Shown in pieces: positions 8,946-18,241 of a stretch of 64,000 nt of DNA. Numbering within the stretch: the first letter of the stretch is position 1; the number at the start of each line of letters is the position of its first letter. The notes beneath the pieces are model-generated. The model was given only the letters and a program-made list of their open reading frames with translations, was not told the origin of the DNA and searched no databases. The stretch lies in assembly GCA_964556005.1 (NCBI GenBank), contig CAZKUR010000005.1:1-64000 (forward strand), written 5' to 3'. The stretch is from CAZKUR01 sp964556005 (lineage in GTDB: Bacteria > Bacteroidota > Ignavibacteria > Ignavibacteriales > Ignavibacteriaceae). Made by a program: the position numbers and the translations under genes.

Positions 8946-9977
8946 GTGACTAAAAAAGTATCAATTACATTAGACGATATTGCAAAAATACTTAATGTTT
9001 CCAAAGTAACGGTATCGAAAGCTTTAAGAGGGCATTCCGATATTTCAAAGGAAACGGCTGATAAAGTAAAAGAGGTCGCTACCGAATTGGGATACACTCC
9101 TAATCTTATGGCAAGGAATTTTTCTTCAAACAAATCCAGCACCATAGGCGTTGTCGTTCCCAAAATTGTCCATTATTTCTTCAGTTCGGTAATCGAAGCG
9201 ATTTTTGATACCGCATTTAAAAATAATTATGAAATTATTCTAAATGTATCGCAGGAGAATTCCGAAAAGGAAAAAAAACATATTGAATCGCTTCTTAAAA
9301 TGCGTGTCGACGGATTGATAGTATCAGTTACGCAGGAAACACAGGATATTGAAATTTTTGAGAAAGTAATTAAACTCGGCATCCCGCTTGTGTTTATAGA
9401 TAGAATTTTAGATGTGAAGGAGGCCAGTAAAATTACAGTCGATGATAAAGGCGGAGCCTACAGGGCAGTTGAGCTGGCGGTAAAAAGCGGTTATACAAAA
9501 ATAGGGCATATTGCTGGTTACCAGAATATTTATATCGGGAAAAATAGATATGAGGGATTTTGGCAGGCAGTGAAAGATTATGGAATTGAGATAAATAATG
9601 ATTGGATTGTTTACGGTGGATTCGAAGAAAAGGACGGTTACAGGGGATTTATGAAAATGTATAAATCCGGTAAATTACCAGAGTTTATATTTGCAGTGAC
9701 TTACCCCGTAGCTTTAGGTATGTATAGGGCTATACAAGAAGTCGGATTAAAAATTCCAGATGATATAGATGTTATTTGCTTTGGCGATAGCGATGTCAAC
9801 AGGTTCATAAAGCCTGAGTTAAGCTGCGTGGATCAACCAACCGAAAGCTTAGGCAGGACAGCAGTAGAATTAATTATTAATCATATCAACAATATTGATG
9901 AGTTCCAACCTGTCAGCATTGAATTACCGACAAAAATAATTTTGCGGGAAACTTGTCTACCCAAAAGAGTAATTTAA
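8946..9977 (+). CDS. LacI-family transcriptional regulator
   Basis: A 343-residue regulator starting at GTG. Residues 5-60 are the LacI HTH with hinge (ITLDDIAKILNVSKVTVSKALRG, then DKVKEVATELGYTPN). From about residue 63 (TIGVVVPKI) the periplasmic-binding-protein-like sensor follows, with GHIAGY and the C-terminal CVDQPTESLGRTAVELI typical of sugar-responsive members. It probably controls sugar use. No sugar operon is adjacent; the next gene encodes a secreted phosphoesterase, so its targets are probably elsewhere. The GTG is chosen because the HTH begins right after it. Confidence 0.9.
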   Translation: MTKKVSITLDDIAKILNVSKVTVSKALRGHSDISKETADKVKEVATELGYTPNLMARNFSSNKSSTIGVVVPKIVHYFFSSVIEAIFDTAFKNNYEIILNVSQENSEKEKKHIESLLKMRVDGLIVSVTQETQDIEIFEKVIKLGIPLVFIDRILDVKEASKITVDDKGGAYRAVELAVKSGYTKIGHIAGYQNIYIGKNRYEGFWQAVKDYGIEINNDWIVYGGFEEKDGYRGFMKMYKSGKLPEFIFAVTYPVALGMYRAIQEVGLKIPDDIDVICFGDSDVNRFIKPELSCVDQPTESLGRTAVELIINHINNIDEFQPVSIELPTKIILRETCLPKRVI

Positions 9978-10236
9978 TCGCATAAGAACATAATAATTTA
10001 TTAAAACTCGGATTCGCCAATCTTCTCTTTTTAAAAATATTCAAATTGATTTTTTTTGTCGGATAATCTATTTTCACATAATGTTTTTAATCACAGGTAT
10101 GTTACCATAAAAATATAATTAAAATTATATTGTCCCGTTAATTAATTAATTCTATACTATAAATAAGGTTTTTAATTATTTAGAATAGAGTTAATTATTT
10201 ATTAAACCCTTTCTTAATTATAATCGGAGAAATTAC

Positions 10237-11412
10237 ATGAAGCAAACAATGAAATTTATTTTCAGTCTTTTCATAGTCATTATTATTTTACCTTCATATA
10301 AATATGCACAACAATTGCCCCAACCGGATCATATAATAATAGTAATTGAAGAGAATCACGGCTTCAATCAAATAATCGGAAGCAGTAATGCACCGTACAT
10401 TAATAGTTTAGCTAATGATACCTTGGGGGCTTTATTTACAAATTTCCGTGCTGAAACACACCCTAGTCAGCCAAATTATTTATGGCTTTTTTCCGGTGAT
10501 AACCAGGGAGTTACAAATGATAACACACCCACAGATACGCCTTTTACTACGGCGAATCTTGGTGCTGAATTACTGCAAATGAGTCAGACTTTTGGCGGCT
10601 ACTCGGAAGATCTGCCGTACACTGGTTACCAGGGAACATCATCTGGAGCTTATAAAAGGAAGCATAATCCCTGGGTTAACTGGCAGGGAGACAGCACGAA
10701 TGGAATTCCTGCAAGTTTAAATATGCCGTTTACTGATTTCCCAGCAAACTACAGTACACTTCCAAGGATTAGTTTCGTTATTCCAAACCAAAATAATGAT
10801 ATGCATGACGGAACAGTAGCAGAAGGTGATACATGGCTGCAAGATAATCTTGATGGTTATATTCAATGGGCAAAGACGCATAATAGTCTGTTTATTTTTA
10901 CATTTGATGAAGATGAAGGAAGTGAAAACCAAAGGATTCCTACAATTTTCGTTGGTCAAATGGTAAAAGCCGGTCAATACGATGAGCATATAAATCATGT
11001 AAACTTATTAAGGACACTTGAAGACATGTACGGATTGAATCATGCTGGAAGTGCTGCCGATTCTACAAGCATTACTGATTGCTGGACAAATAGTGTTAAT
11101 GCCGTTGGAGAGGCACGCAACACCGTAAACCAATTTAGATTGGAGCAAAACTATCCTAATCCTTTTAATCCGTCGACAAAAATAAAATATTCAATTCCAT
11201 CGGTAAGTGGTGCATTGGCAGCAAACCAGCATGTAACTTTAAAAGTTTATGATGTTTTAGGTAGAATTGTTGCCACATTAGTGAATGAGAATAAACCTGC
11301 CGGAAATTATGAAGTTACTTTTAATTCGCAAAATCTCCCGAGCGGAATATATTTTTACCGGCTTAGAATAAACGATAATATACAAACACGTAAGATGGTG
11401 CTTTTGAAATAG
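10237..11412 (+). CDS. Secreted phosphoesterase (PF04185 type) with T9SS sorting domain
   Basis: 391 residues. A signal peptide covers about 1-24 (LFIVIIILPSYKYAQ). Residues about 28-285 match the phosphoesterase family of acid phosphatases and phospholipase C: HIIIVIEENHGFNQIIGS with the metal-binding E-N, HNPWVNW, DMHDGTVAEGDTWLQ, and FTFDEDEG with metal ligands. The last 85 residues form a type A T9SS sorting domain (EQNYPNPFNPSTKIKYSIP ... SGIYFYRLRIN ... TRKMVLLK), so the enzyme is exported by T9SS and released or attached at the cell surface. A role in phosphate scavenging from esters is inferred. An SD-like CGGAG precedes the ATG. Confidence 0.88.
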   Translation: MKQTMKFIFSLFIVIIILPSYKYAQQLPQPDHIIIVIEENHGFNQIIGSSNAPYINSLANDTLGALFTNFRAETHPSQPNYLWLFSGDNQGVTNDNTPTDTPFTTANLGAELLQMSQTFGGYSEDLPYTGYQGTSSGAYKRKHNPWVNWQGDSTNGIPASLNMPFTDFPANYSTLPRISFVIPNQNNDMHDGTVAEGDTWLQDNLDGYIQWAKTHNSLFIFTFDEDEGSENQRIPTIFVGQMVKAGQYDEHINHVNLLRTLEDMYGLNHAGSAADSTSITDCWTNSVNAVGEARNTVNQFRLEQNYPNPFNPSTKIKYSIPSVSGALAANQHVTLKVYDVLGRIVATLVNENKPAGNYEVTFNSQNLPSGIYFYRLRINDNIQTRKMVLLK

Positions 11413-11434
11413 TTTCGGAAAATTTATTAACTTC

Positions 11435-11481
11435 GAGGTCTGTCCGCCTTTAGCCAGGCTCTTGCTGAGCGGACAAACCTC
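11435..11481. terminator. Imperfect hairpin between convergent genes
   Basis: GAGGTCTGTCCGC (11435-11447) and GCGGACAAACCTC (11469-11481) pair over 12 of 13 positions. Two smaller nested hairpins lie inside (GCCTTTAGCCAGGC and GCTCTTGCTGAGC). It lies between two convergent genes and lacks a U tract. It may be a two-way terminator or a copy of a dispersed repeat. Confidence 0.5.
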
Positions 11482-11494
11482 AAGGTTACTGAAT

Positions 11495-12805
11495 CTATTT
11501 CACCAAAATCATTTTCTTAACCGAGTTATATTTTCCTGCCTGTAACCGGTAGAAATAAATTCCACTTGCCAGATTGGAAGCATCGAAGCTGATCTCGTAA
11601 CTTCCGGCCGGTCTGTATTCATTAACAAGTGTCTTTACTTCATTACCGAGAATGTCGTATACTTTCAGTGTTTGTATACAGCTCACCGGCGACTGCCAGC
11701 TGATCTTCGTTGTTGGGTTAAACGGGTTAGGATAATTCTGAAATAATTCACACGAATACTGGGAATTAATTTCTTCAGAGACCTTTACTGGGCTCATTTG
11801 CATTACCCAAATTGCATCATTATTTCCGAAATAATCCATATCGGCATCAGTGATATACGCTAATCCATTCTCATTATCTATTGCAACATCCCTCGGGTTT
11901 GCATACAAAGACTGAAATGGATAAGCAAATACCGTATCAAGACTTGCCGGTAAAAAAAGTACACATGAAGAACCACCACCGGCAGCGCCACCGCCGCACC
12001 AGCCGCTGGCTACATAAAAATTTCCATACTCATCAGTTGTCATACCACATGATGAAAAACTCTGGTAAGAATCAAATAAATATTCCGGCTTTTGATTTGG
12101 ATCCTCGGGGTAATCAATCCCAAAATAAACTGGCTGATCACTATTTGTTACCGTTCCCGGCCAACCAAGAGTTGTCAATACAATGCCCTGGGAATTAACA
12201 GCAACTCCGTGAGGGGAGTTATCAAATGGTGAAAGTGTGGCACCGGAAGTAATAATAACTGCAGCAGATTGTACAGCCTGACTTACTAACCTGATTCTGA
12301 GTATAAAGTGCCAAGCCTGGTAAAAGCCGGCAACAAATAGATCAATCTGATTTCCACGGTAGATAAAATCGAAATCACTATAAGAGGCATTGATAGGATC
12401 CAGAGAAGAGGGGAATGGTAAGCCGGTAGATATATCATAAATCTGATCTGTATCAATACTCAGACTTGTAATGTCGAAAAAAGAGGATGAAGAAAGGTCT
12501 GCAGGATCAACAAGATAGAACTGTTTATCAATCAATATCCAGATTTTGTGCATTACATTGTCATATTTCATTCTCCCGGTTTCAGAATAAGCAGCCTGGT
12601 TGAGTATTGCTGCATTTTGTGAAAACTTTGTTAATAATTCCTGGAAAACATTATCGGAGTCTACGGAAGCTACAACTAAATTACCTGCATTAAGTGTACA
12701 AATTCCTTCAGGAATATATGAGTCGGTGAATTTTGTAAATCCTTCTGAAGGAAATCCTGTTTGAAGAAAAGTTAAGGCTGTAATAATTAAAATTAAATAT
12801 TTCAA
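11495..12805 (-). CDS. Secreted protein with T9SS type A sorting domain
   Basis: A 436-residue exported protein that starts at TTG 12805 after an AAGGGAAA ribosome site. The signal peptide is KYLILIITALTFLQTGFP. The body (about 25-345) has repeated strand-turn patterns such as GNLVVASVDSDNVFQELL and PRDVAIDNENGLAYITDADMD, suggesting a beta-propeller of the NHL/SMP-30 type. The C-terminal about 80 residues are a sorting domain (FQNYPNPFNPTTKISWQ ... SGIYFYRLQAGKYNSVKKMILVK). No catalytic motif is recognised; a surface or secreted binding role is likely. Confidence 0.8.
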   Translation of the reverse strand: MKYLILIITALTFLQTGFPSEGFTKFTDSYIPEGICTLNAGNLVVASVDSDNVFQELLTKFSQNAAILNQAAYSETGRMKYDNVMHKIWILIDKQFYLVDPADLSSSSFFDITSLSIDTDQIYDISTGLPFPSSLDPINASYSDFDFIYRGNQIDLFVAGFYQAWHFILRIRLVSQAVQSAAVIITSGATLSPFDNSPHGVAVNSQGIVLTTLGWPGTVTNSDQPVYFGIDYPEDPNQKPEYLFDSYQSFSSCGMTTDEYGNFYVASGWCGGGAAGGGSSCVLFLPASLDTVFAYPFQSLYANPRDVAIDNENGLAYITDADMDYFGNNDAIWVMQMSPVKVSEEINSQYSCELFQNYPNPFNPTTKISWQSPVSCIQTLKVYDILGNEVKTLVNEYRPAGSYEISFDASNLASGIYFYRLQAGKYNSVKKMILVK

Positions 12806-13141
12806 TTTATTTCCCTTAAATTTTATGATTTTAATATTCTGCTGTTAAAAAGCAGATACTTTTATTGTGCCACTATTTTTAAAAAGGAATACATGCTTAA
12901 ATTGAATTTTATAAGATTGGAATGGAAGACAGGTAAAAGTAATACAGATTCCTACTATAATATTTCCCGGTACAAGCATGATTCCCTAGAAATTATTAAA
13001 TGATAGTTAGGAGTTATCTGAATTTTAATTATTGAATAAAAAGTATTTCGTATTAATTGTCAATACTTTAGGGAAAATTAATTAGTTATTTTAACATATT
13101 CCTTTAAAGATTTTTTGATAATGCAAGCAATATACATCTTG
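12806..13141. other. Intergenic stretch, nothing convincing
   Basis: AT-rich sequence between the start of the leftward T9SS protein and the 3' end of tRNA-Ser. A small hairpin TCTGCT-GTTAAAA-AGCAGA occurs near 12838. The promoter of the leftward gene should be here, but no clear TAnnTTTG box was found. Confidence 0.3.
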
Positions 13142-13228
13142 CGGAGAGACAGGGATTCGAACCCCGGAAGGACTTACATCCTTAACGGTTTTCAAGACCG
13201 CCGCATTCAACCACTCTGCCATCTCTCC
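13142..13228 (-). tRNA. tRNA-Ser (anticodon TGA)
   Basis: An 87-base class II tRNA on the minus strand. The acceptor stem GGAGAGA (13228-13222) pairs with TCTCTCC (13149-13143). The anticodon stem and loop read GGCGGTC-TTGAAAA-CCG with anticodon TGA. A long variable arm (TAAGGATGTAAGTCCTTC) marks it as serine. The T arm GGGGTTCGAATCCC is canonical. CCA is not encoded. No integration scar is seen beside it. Confidence 0.95.
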
Positions 13229-13367
13229 ATTTCTTTATATAATTTCCAAAATTAAGATTATAAATATATAAATACATTAACATTTGGCAAAACTAATTCT
13301 TGATTAATCCCTTATCTGCCTATATATTAAGGATTAAATCGATATGTAATTTATAATGGTATAATAA

Positions 13368-14156
13368 ATGGACGATTTAAAAGAGTTTCTAAAATTCAGC
13401 AAATATCTTTCGGAAATAAGCGGTGAAGTCATCAAACGTTATTTTAGGAAACAGATTTCCATCGAAACTAAGGCCGACGATTCCCCTGTAACGATTGCCG
13501 ATAAAAATGCAGAGGAAATTATGCGGGAAGCGATAATGAAGGAATTTCCGGGTCATGGAATTATAGGTGAGGAATTCGGAAATTTCAACGATGACGCCGA
13601 ATATAAATGGATCCTGGATCCCATAGATGGGACTAAAAGTTTTATCTGCGGATCAGTTATTTTCGGTACGATGATCGCTTTGTTAAAAAATGAAAAACCT
13701 ATTTTGGGAATTATTAACCAGCCGATCTTAAATGAATTTCTCGCGGGAGATAATGTAACCGCTAAGTTGAACTTGCAGCAAGTTAAAATGCGGGATTGCA
13801 CCAAACTATCTGATGCTGTATTACTTACAAGTGATCATTTGAATATCGAAAAATACAGGGATGCTGAAAAATTTAATAATCTAATCCGGAAAGCAAAAAT
13901 ATACCGGGCATGGGGAGATTGCTACGGATATTATTTACTTGCTACCGGTTTTGCAGACATAATGATTGACCCTGTAATGTCTATATGGGATATCGCCGCT
14001 TTAATTCCAATTATCATAGGAGCCGGTGGCAAAATCACTGATTATTCGGGTAATGATCCGTTAAAAGGTAATAGTATAATTGCTGCTCATCCTGATATTC
14101 ATCCGCAGATAATTGATTTTTTAAATCGAAAAATAACTAATAAGTCGGGTTTATAA
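13368..14156 (+). CDS. Inositol-monophosphatase-family phosphatase, probably histidinol-phosphatase (HisN type)
   Basis: 262 residues. The metal-binding motifs of the IMPase superfamily are in order: GIIGEEFG (about residues 64-71), WILDPIDGTKSF (about 80-91), and SIWDIAALIPIIIGAGGKI near the end. The stretch RAWGDCYGYYLLATGFADIMIDPVM is characteristic of HisN-type histidinol-phosphate phosphatases rather than SuhB or CysQ. The likely reaction is hydrolysis of L-histidinol phosphate with Mg2+ in histidine synthesis. No other his genes are nearby, so the substrate is inferred. The ATG at 13368 gives the expected family length. Confidence 0.85.
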   Translation: MDDLKEFLKFSKYLSEISGEVIKRYFRKQISIETKADDSPVTIADKNAEEIMREAIMKEFPGHGIIGEEFGNFNDDAEYKWILDPIDGTKSFICGSVIFGTMIALLKNEKPILGIINQPILNEFLAGDNVTAKLNLQQVKMRDCTKLSDAVLLTSDHLNIEKYRDAEKFNNLIRKAKIYRAWGDCYGYYLLATGFADIMIDPVMSIWDIAALIPIIIGAGGKITDYSGNDPLKGNSIIAAHPDIHPQIIDFLNRKITNKSGL

Positions 14157-14209
14157 ATTCATTATTTTCAATAGATTTTTTTTAGTTTCTCTATCTAATA
14201 ATTTCAATC

Positions 14210-14974
14210 TCAAATAAAATTATGCAGAATAAAAATAATTATTGTAAGGCCCGCACCGTATAATGTAATGTATTTGTTCTTTTTGATATTAAATACCAGA
14301 ATCATAATTACTATCCAGAGAATAAATAAGGCTACAGGCCACCACTGGAAAATGTAGGTTATCGGCAAAATAATGGTGCCGATTTCGCCTGCTTCGTAAA
14401 TTCTTTTTATCGGAGTAAAAGCAAAAGTAAAAACAAAAAAGAAAATTGCCGTAAATATTGAGTACATTTTTATCCTCGAATTTTCTTTAAACGATTCAAG
14501 CCCTGTTCTTACGGCTAATATTAACCCGCCGTATAAAGTCAGATAAAAATATACCAAAATGGAAACAGGGACATCACCTATAAACTCAAGACTTACAGGC
14601 TTTTCAGTAGGCAAATAATAAGTTTTGTTATCCGATAATAATTTAATTCTATAAAAAATCTTAACGAGAGGTTTCTGAGCTGGAATCACCGCCTTTAAAA
14701 ATCCGTTTTGAGATGTCATATTTTCTTCATTCCATGAAGCATCGCTTAATTTTTTCCATTGGAGTGCAGCTTCAGGATCTTTTAGTTCGGAATGTACTAT
14801 TACATCGCAACCTTTTTTGCTGCTGGAAATTTTATCAAGCGTATAACTCACTTCTTTGCCTTCAATCCCGACTGTTGCCGAAACAGGGTATTCAGCACTT
14901 GTAAGTCTCTGCAAGAACCCAATCAAAAATATTACAACAAAACTACCTGTCCAGAGTATAATAGATTGCTTCAT
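14210..14974 (-). CDS. Hypothetical membrane protein with an extracytoplasmic domain
   Basis: A 254-residue protein of unknown family. A hydrophobic N-terminal segment (IILWTGSFVVIFLIGFL) is followed by about 110 polar residues with Fn3/Ig-like strand character (ALQWKKLSDASWNEENM, VKIFYRIKLLSDNKTYYLP). Four hydrophobic segments follow to the C-terminus (VSILVYFYLTLYGGLILAV, MYSIFTAIFFFVFTFAF, FQWWPVALFILWIVIMILVF, LYGAGLTIIIFILH). It lies beyond the strong terminator that closes the three-gene operon upstream, so it is probably a separate unit, though transcription read-through could link them. Confidence 0.65.
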   Translation of the reverse strand: MKQSIILWTGSFVVIFLIGFLQRLTSAEYPVSATVGIEGKEVSYTLDKISSSKKGCDVIVHSELKDPEAALQWKKLSDASWNEENMTSQNGFLKAVIPAQKPLVKIFYRIKLLSDNKTYYLPTEKPVSLEFIGDVPVSILVYFYLTLYGGLILAVRTGLESFKENSRIKMYSIFTAIFFFVFTFAFTPIKRIYEAGEIGTIILPITYIFQWWPVALFILWIVIMILVFNIKKNKYITLYGAGLTIIIFILHNFI

Positions 14975-15062
14975 TTATAATAAAAAAGTTTTAAATTCAT
15001 TTACATAAATTTAGCGAATAAATTGTTTAAAGAATTAATCGATGGAAGTAAGAAAAGGAATA

Positions 15063-15101
15063 TGAAAAACTTTGTGCATTCATTTTAGTGAATGCACAAA
15101 G
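15063..15101 (-). terminator. Strong rho-independent terminator of the envelope operon
   Basis: CTTTGTGCATTCA (15070-15082) and TGAATGCACAAAG (15089-15101) form a perfect 13-base stem with a 6-base loop. On the minus strand it is followed by TTTTTCAT. It lies 10 bases past the stop of the leftward gene at 15111 and closes that operon. Confidence 0.85.
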
Positions 15102-15110
15102 CTTAAAAAT

Positions 15111-16265
15111 TTAAAATGAAGTGCCTACTTTTAGCCGCATATCTAAAAAGATTCCGAGAACTCCTAATTGCCCATTTTTCATTGTCGATAAAGTAACTGC
15201 AGGGCCGATTGCAAAAGCACTGAATGCCCAATCTGCAGCAACCTTTTGTACCATAATTTCAAAAACGTATTCGGGCTGCCTAACATCGCTTTTTATAAGA
15301 GCATCGAATCTAAAATCGAAGGTACTTCCGGCTAAAGATAATTCTCTGCCGGTATAGCCAATGTGCCATTCTTTTAAATACTCGGCTACATAAAACTTAC
15401 CCCGTGTCGAACCCAATAAACTAAAAGGGTATCTTAATTCCCAATTGAAATAAGAATCTTCCACTATTTTAACAGTATATCTAACTGAAGAATCAGCATT
15501 CAAAATATCATCTTGATGGTACTTCGCACGATCGGCGATACTTGGTTTTTTCATAACACCGGTATAACTTATTTCGAAGAAATTACCTAAGGGAATTATA
15601 TAACTCAATTGATATGCGAATCCAAAGTACAAATTATTATAATTGTTATCTGTTCTGATTTGCGTAAGAGCGTCTACCGGCCCAATTACACCGACAGAAA
15701 ATCCGAGAATATGAAAATCACCTTCTACAGCATTTGTTTCCAAAACGCCTGAATATGGAGTTCCAACTCCAAAAGATAAACCCAAATCATCTTTGAACGG
15801 AATCCCGAACCGTTCACCCCCGAAAAGCTGAAGAAACGGATTTATATATGAAAGACCGGGAGAAATTTGATATGCAGTTGGTGGCTGCACAACTTTCCCG
15901 AGCCGGATTTTACTTACCACTTTCGTATATACACTTGCCAAATTTATTGTTTCGCCTAAATTTATTTTAAAAGGATAAGTTTGAATCTTTGCTCTTGTCT
16001 CAGGTGTAAAAGCAAGGAAAGGATATAAAGTTCCTTTTATAGAAACCGTTTCATTATTAGGATCCCGTAAATCGACAATTATTTCTGCTTTAGGATCTGG
16101 TGGTTCAATAAATACTTCTTTTTGTATTTTAATAAACAAGCTGTCATCAAGGGGTTCCATTTGATAATATAGAATCTTTTGTTGTTCTTCTTGAGCAAAT
16201 GTCGCATGCCAGATGGGGAAAAATAGTATACCTATGACTATGAAAAGTAGTCTGTAAGATTTCAT
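15111..16265 (-). CDS. Exported, probably outer-membrane barrel protein of a three-gene envelope operon
   Basis: 384 residues with a signal peptide (LLFIVIGILFFPIWHATFA). Residues about 40-105 form a soluble N-terminal region with EPPDPKAEIIVDLRDPNNETVSIKG, possibly a small Ig-like domain. The remainder alternates aromatic and small residues with glycine turns (YNNLYFGFAYQLSYIIPL, FFEISYTGVM, FYVAEYLKEWHIGYTG) and ends MRLKVGTSF, as outer-membrane barrels do. I cannot name a family. It is the last gene of a leftward operon, 33 bases after the GldM-like gene, and is followed at once by a terminator. This suggests an outer-membrane partner for the two inner-membrane proteins. Confidence 0.65.
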   Translation of the reverse strand: MKSYRLLFIVIGILFFPIWHATFAQEEQQKILYYQMEPLDDSLFIKIQKEVFIEPPDPKAEIIVDLRDPNNETVSIKGTLYPFLAFTPETRAKIQTYPFKINLGETINLASVYTKVVSKIRLGKVVQPPTAYQISPGLSYINPFLQLFGGERFGIPFKDDLGLSFGVGTPYSGVLETNAVEGDFHILGFSVGVIGPVDALTQIRTDNNYNNLYFGFAYQLSYIIPLGNFFEISYTGVMKKPSIADRAKYHQDDILNADSSVRYTVKIVEDSYFNWELRYPFSLLGSTRGKFYVAEYLKEWHIGYTGRELSLAGSTFDFRFDALIKSDVRQPEYVFEIMVQKVAADWAFSAFAIGPAVTLSTMKNGQLGVLGIFLDMRLKVGTSF

Positions 16266-16298
16266 AATTAACCGTTAAAATTTAAAGTTGTATAAAAA

Positions 16299-17243
16299 TT
16301 ACTTTGAAAAATCAGTAAAGTAGAACGAGTCCCCGACTTGGACACGAACTTTGGTTCTTTGATCCACCGCTGTAAAGAAAAAGTTAGTTTTATACCTTCC
16401 GTTCTGATCTCTCAAATTGCCATAGCGGTCGACCCAGTCGTCAAATTGAGATTGAGTTGAGGCGAGCTTTAGAGATACATTGAAGACAAGATTACCCTTT
16501 GAATCCTTATATGGCCCGGAAACAGAGATAGGCCCCGAATGAGTAATTTTAATTTGATCAGGTCTATCGTCAACAATAGTTACGGAAAAATCTGTTGTCC
16601 TTTGTAAATCTTGAACGTATATATCAGATCCGTCCATTTTTGTTGTTACCCTGTTAATTCGTATTTCGGGCGGTTTTTTAGGCAAAACCTTAATCCTTTG
16701 TTCGCCGGTTCCGAACTTTGCTATCACTTCTGTTTGATTTGTCAGATCAAATGTTTTTTCCTGGCCTGGAGGTATTGTAACTATCGGAGTACTTAAATTT
16801 TTAGGATCATAAATTGAAGTTGGAATATCGCCTGTATTTTTTGCTTTATTCCAAGTATTCTGTATGAATGTTTGTGCTAATGAAATTGGTGATTGAGGAA
16901 CTGTCTGTTCCTTGGTCTCTTTAGGTTTTTCTTCTTTAGGAGTTTCTTTTACTTGCTCAACAATCTTTTGCATGGACTTGTTTAACGATGCTAACTTGTG
17001 TTTTAGCTCTTCATTTTCAACTACAACATTTGGATCGATTTGGATGTTAAATTTTAATCCCTGCGCAGTTAATGAATCTATAAGTGTGACTAAAGAATCT
17101 CTTACACTTTTACTCACAGCTTCTTTGGTACTAATTACTCTATTCAAGCTCAGGTCCGCTCCCTTTAGTGCAAGTACGGTAATAACAAAAATGTAAAGAA
17201 CCTGGTAAATAACAAATTTGGCGTCTCTATTTTTATTAACCAT
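16299..17243 (-). CDS. Single-TM periplasmic protein resembling GldM (inferred)
   Basis: 314 residues. The N-terminus has a short basic tail with Arg6, then one membrane helix (about 9-27: KFVIYQVLYIFVITVLALK). This order, Arg then helix, resembles the start of the T9SS motor subunit GldM. Residues about 35-105 look like coiled coil and end in a KEEKPKETKEQ linker. The C-terminal half has beta-rich segments (PPEIRINRVTTKMDGSDIYV, DFSVTIVDDRPDQIKI) that could be Ig-like domains. It lies 17 bases after the multi-TM gene and 33 before the barrel gene. Real homology to GldM is not shown by sequence alone; a different trans-envelope linker is equally possible. Confidence 0.6.
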   Translation of the reverse strand: MVNKNRDAKFVIYQVLYIFVITVLALKGADLSLNRVISTKEAVSKSVRDSLVTLIDSLTAQGLKFNIQIDPNVVVENEELKHKLASLNKSMQKIVEQVKETPKEEKPKETKEQTVPQSPISLAQTFIQNTWNKAKNTGDIPTSIYDPKNLSTPIVTIPPGQEKTFDLTNQTEVIAKFGTGEQRIKVLPKKPPEIRINRVTTKMDGSDIYVQDLQRTTDFSVTIVDDRPDQIKITHSGPISVSGPYKDSKGNLVFNVSLKLASTQSQFDDWVDRYGNLRDQNGRYKTNFFFTAVDQRTKVRVQVGDSFYFTDFSK

Positions 17244-17260
17244 TCCTGATCCGATTTATT

Positions 17261-18241
17261 TTATTTTTTAACAACTATTGATTCGAGTGATTTTAAAGCC
17301 ATCACTGTTTTTTCATCACTCAATGATGTCGAAGCCTTAGTGATAGAATCTGCAAGAGATTTCATTTGTTCAATTTTCTCTGCACTGATATTTTGTGTAT
17401 TATTTATTTTTTCCAAAAGATAATTTATCGAACTGAAATTTTTATATATCTGCTGGCTTAACTGGTTGGTATGGTCGAGCAGAGTTTTATAATTTTCAAG
17501 ATCCTCTACTTTTATTTCGGGTACTTTACCGTTTGGAGCGCTTTGTGTTTGCCGCAAAATATTTTTGGAATTTTCCAACTGGATTCGTGAAAAATACCTG
17601 TCCTTAATATCTTTAACGTGGTTAACTATATTTTGAAATTCCACACCGAGTTGATCCAAAACAGGCTCGAATAATTTTCCAAGAGCCAGAACGATAAGAG
17701 CTTTAACCTCAAAAGGAACCGATAGACCTAAGAATACTTCTTCTCCCAGCCTGATGCTGATAAGCAGAATAGCCGCACCGATAAGAGGCAGTGCAGTTGA
17801 GAGGCTATCAATAATGCTGGTATATGAAGACATTATTCGATCGATTGTTTCCGAAACCGGTGTTCGGACTATTTCCAATTTCAAATTATTATATGCAAGG
17901 AAGGCAAGGAAAACAAACAGCGCATAAACTATTACAGGAAGCCACCAGAAACTGTAAGGAGAAATCTCACCTACAGGCTGCCATGCAGGGAACATAAATT
18001 TTGCAATATTGATTGTTACGTTTCCAAGAAACGGTACTGATGAAACATCGAGGAAATAGGAAATAATTAATGCTATGAATGAAATTATTGCAGGTTTAAT
18101 TATTAATGAGAATTTAATATTTTGAACTGCTTCGCGCGAATACCTATCGAGTTCTTCTTCCAACCCATCTTTAGTATAAAGATCAGGATATTTAGTAGAC
18201 TTTTCCTCAAGCCCATCTATAATGGTTTGCGTTTTTGACAT
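17261..18241 (-). CDS. Multi-TM inner-membrane protein, possible motor-like subunit (first gene of the operon)
   Basis: 326 residues. Hydrophobic segments are at about 44-64, 98-117, 148-164 and 168-190. The third and fourth are close together and carry charged residues near their ends (R164, E167, E168, E178, E192), somewhat like the paired helices of MotA/TolQ/ExbB or GldL proteins. A cytoplasmic C-terminal region of about 120 residues looks like coiled coil (LDHTNQLSQQIYKNFSSINYLLEKI, then EQMKSLADSITKASTSLSD). No family is securely recognised. Its position before a GldM-like gene makes a proton-driven or scaffold role worth testing. The ATG at 18241 is the only good start. Confidence 0.6.
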   Translation of the reverse strand: MSKTQTIIDGLEEKSTKYPDLYTKDGLEEELDRYSREAVQNIKFSLIIKPAIISFIALIISYFLDVSSVPFLGNVTINIAKFMFPAWQPVGEISPYSFWWLPVIVYALFVFLAFLAYNNLKLEIVRTPVSETIDRIMSSYTSIIDSLSTALPLIGAAILLISIRLGEEVFLGLSVPFEVKALIVLALGKLFEPVLDQLGVEFQNIVNHVKDIKDRYFSRIQLENSKNILRQTQSAPNGKVPEIKVEDLENYKTLLDHTNQLSQQIYKNFSSINYLLEKINNTQNISAEKIEQMKSLADSITKASTSLSDEKTVMALKSLESIVVKK

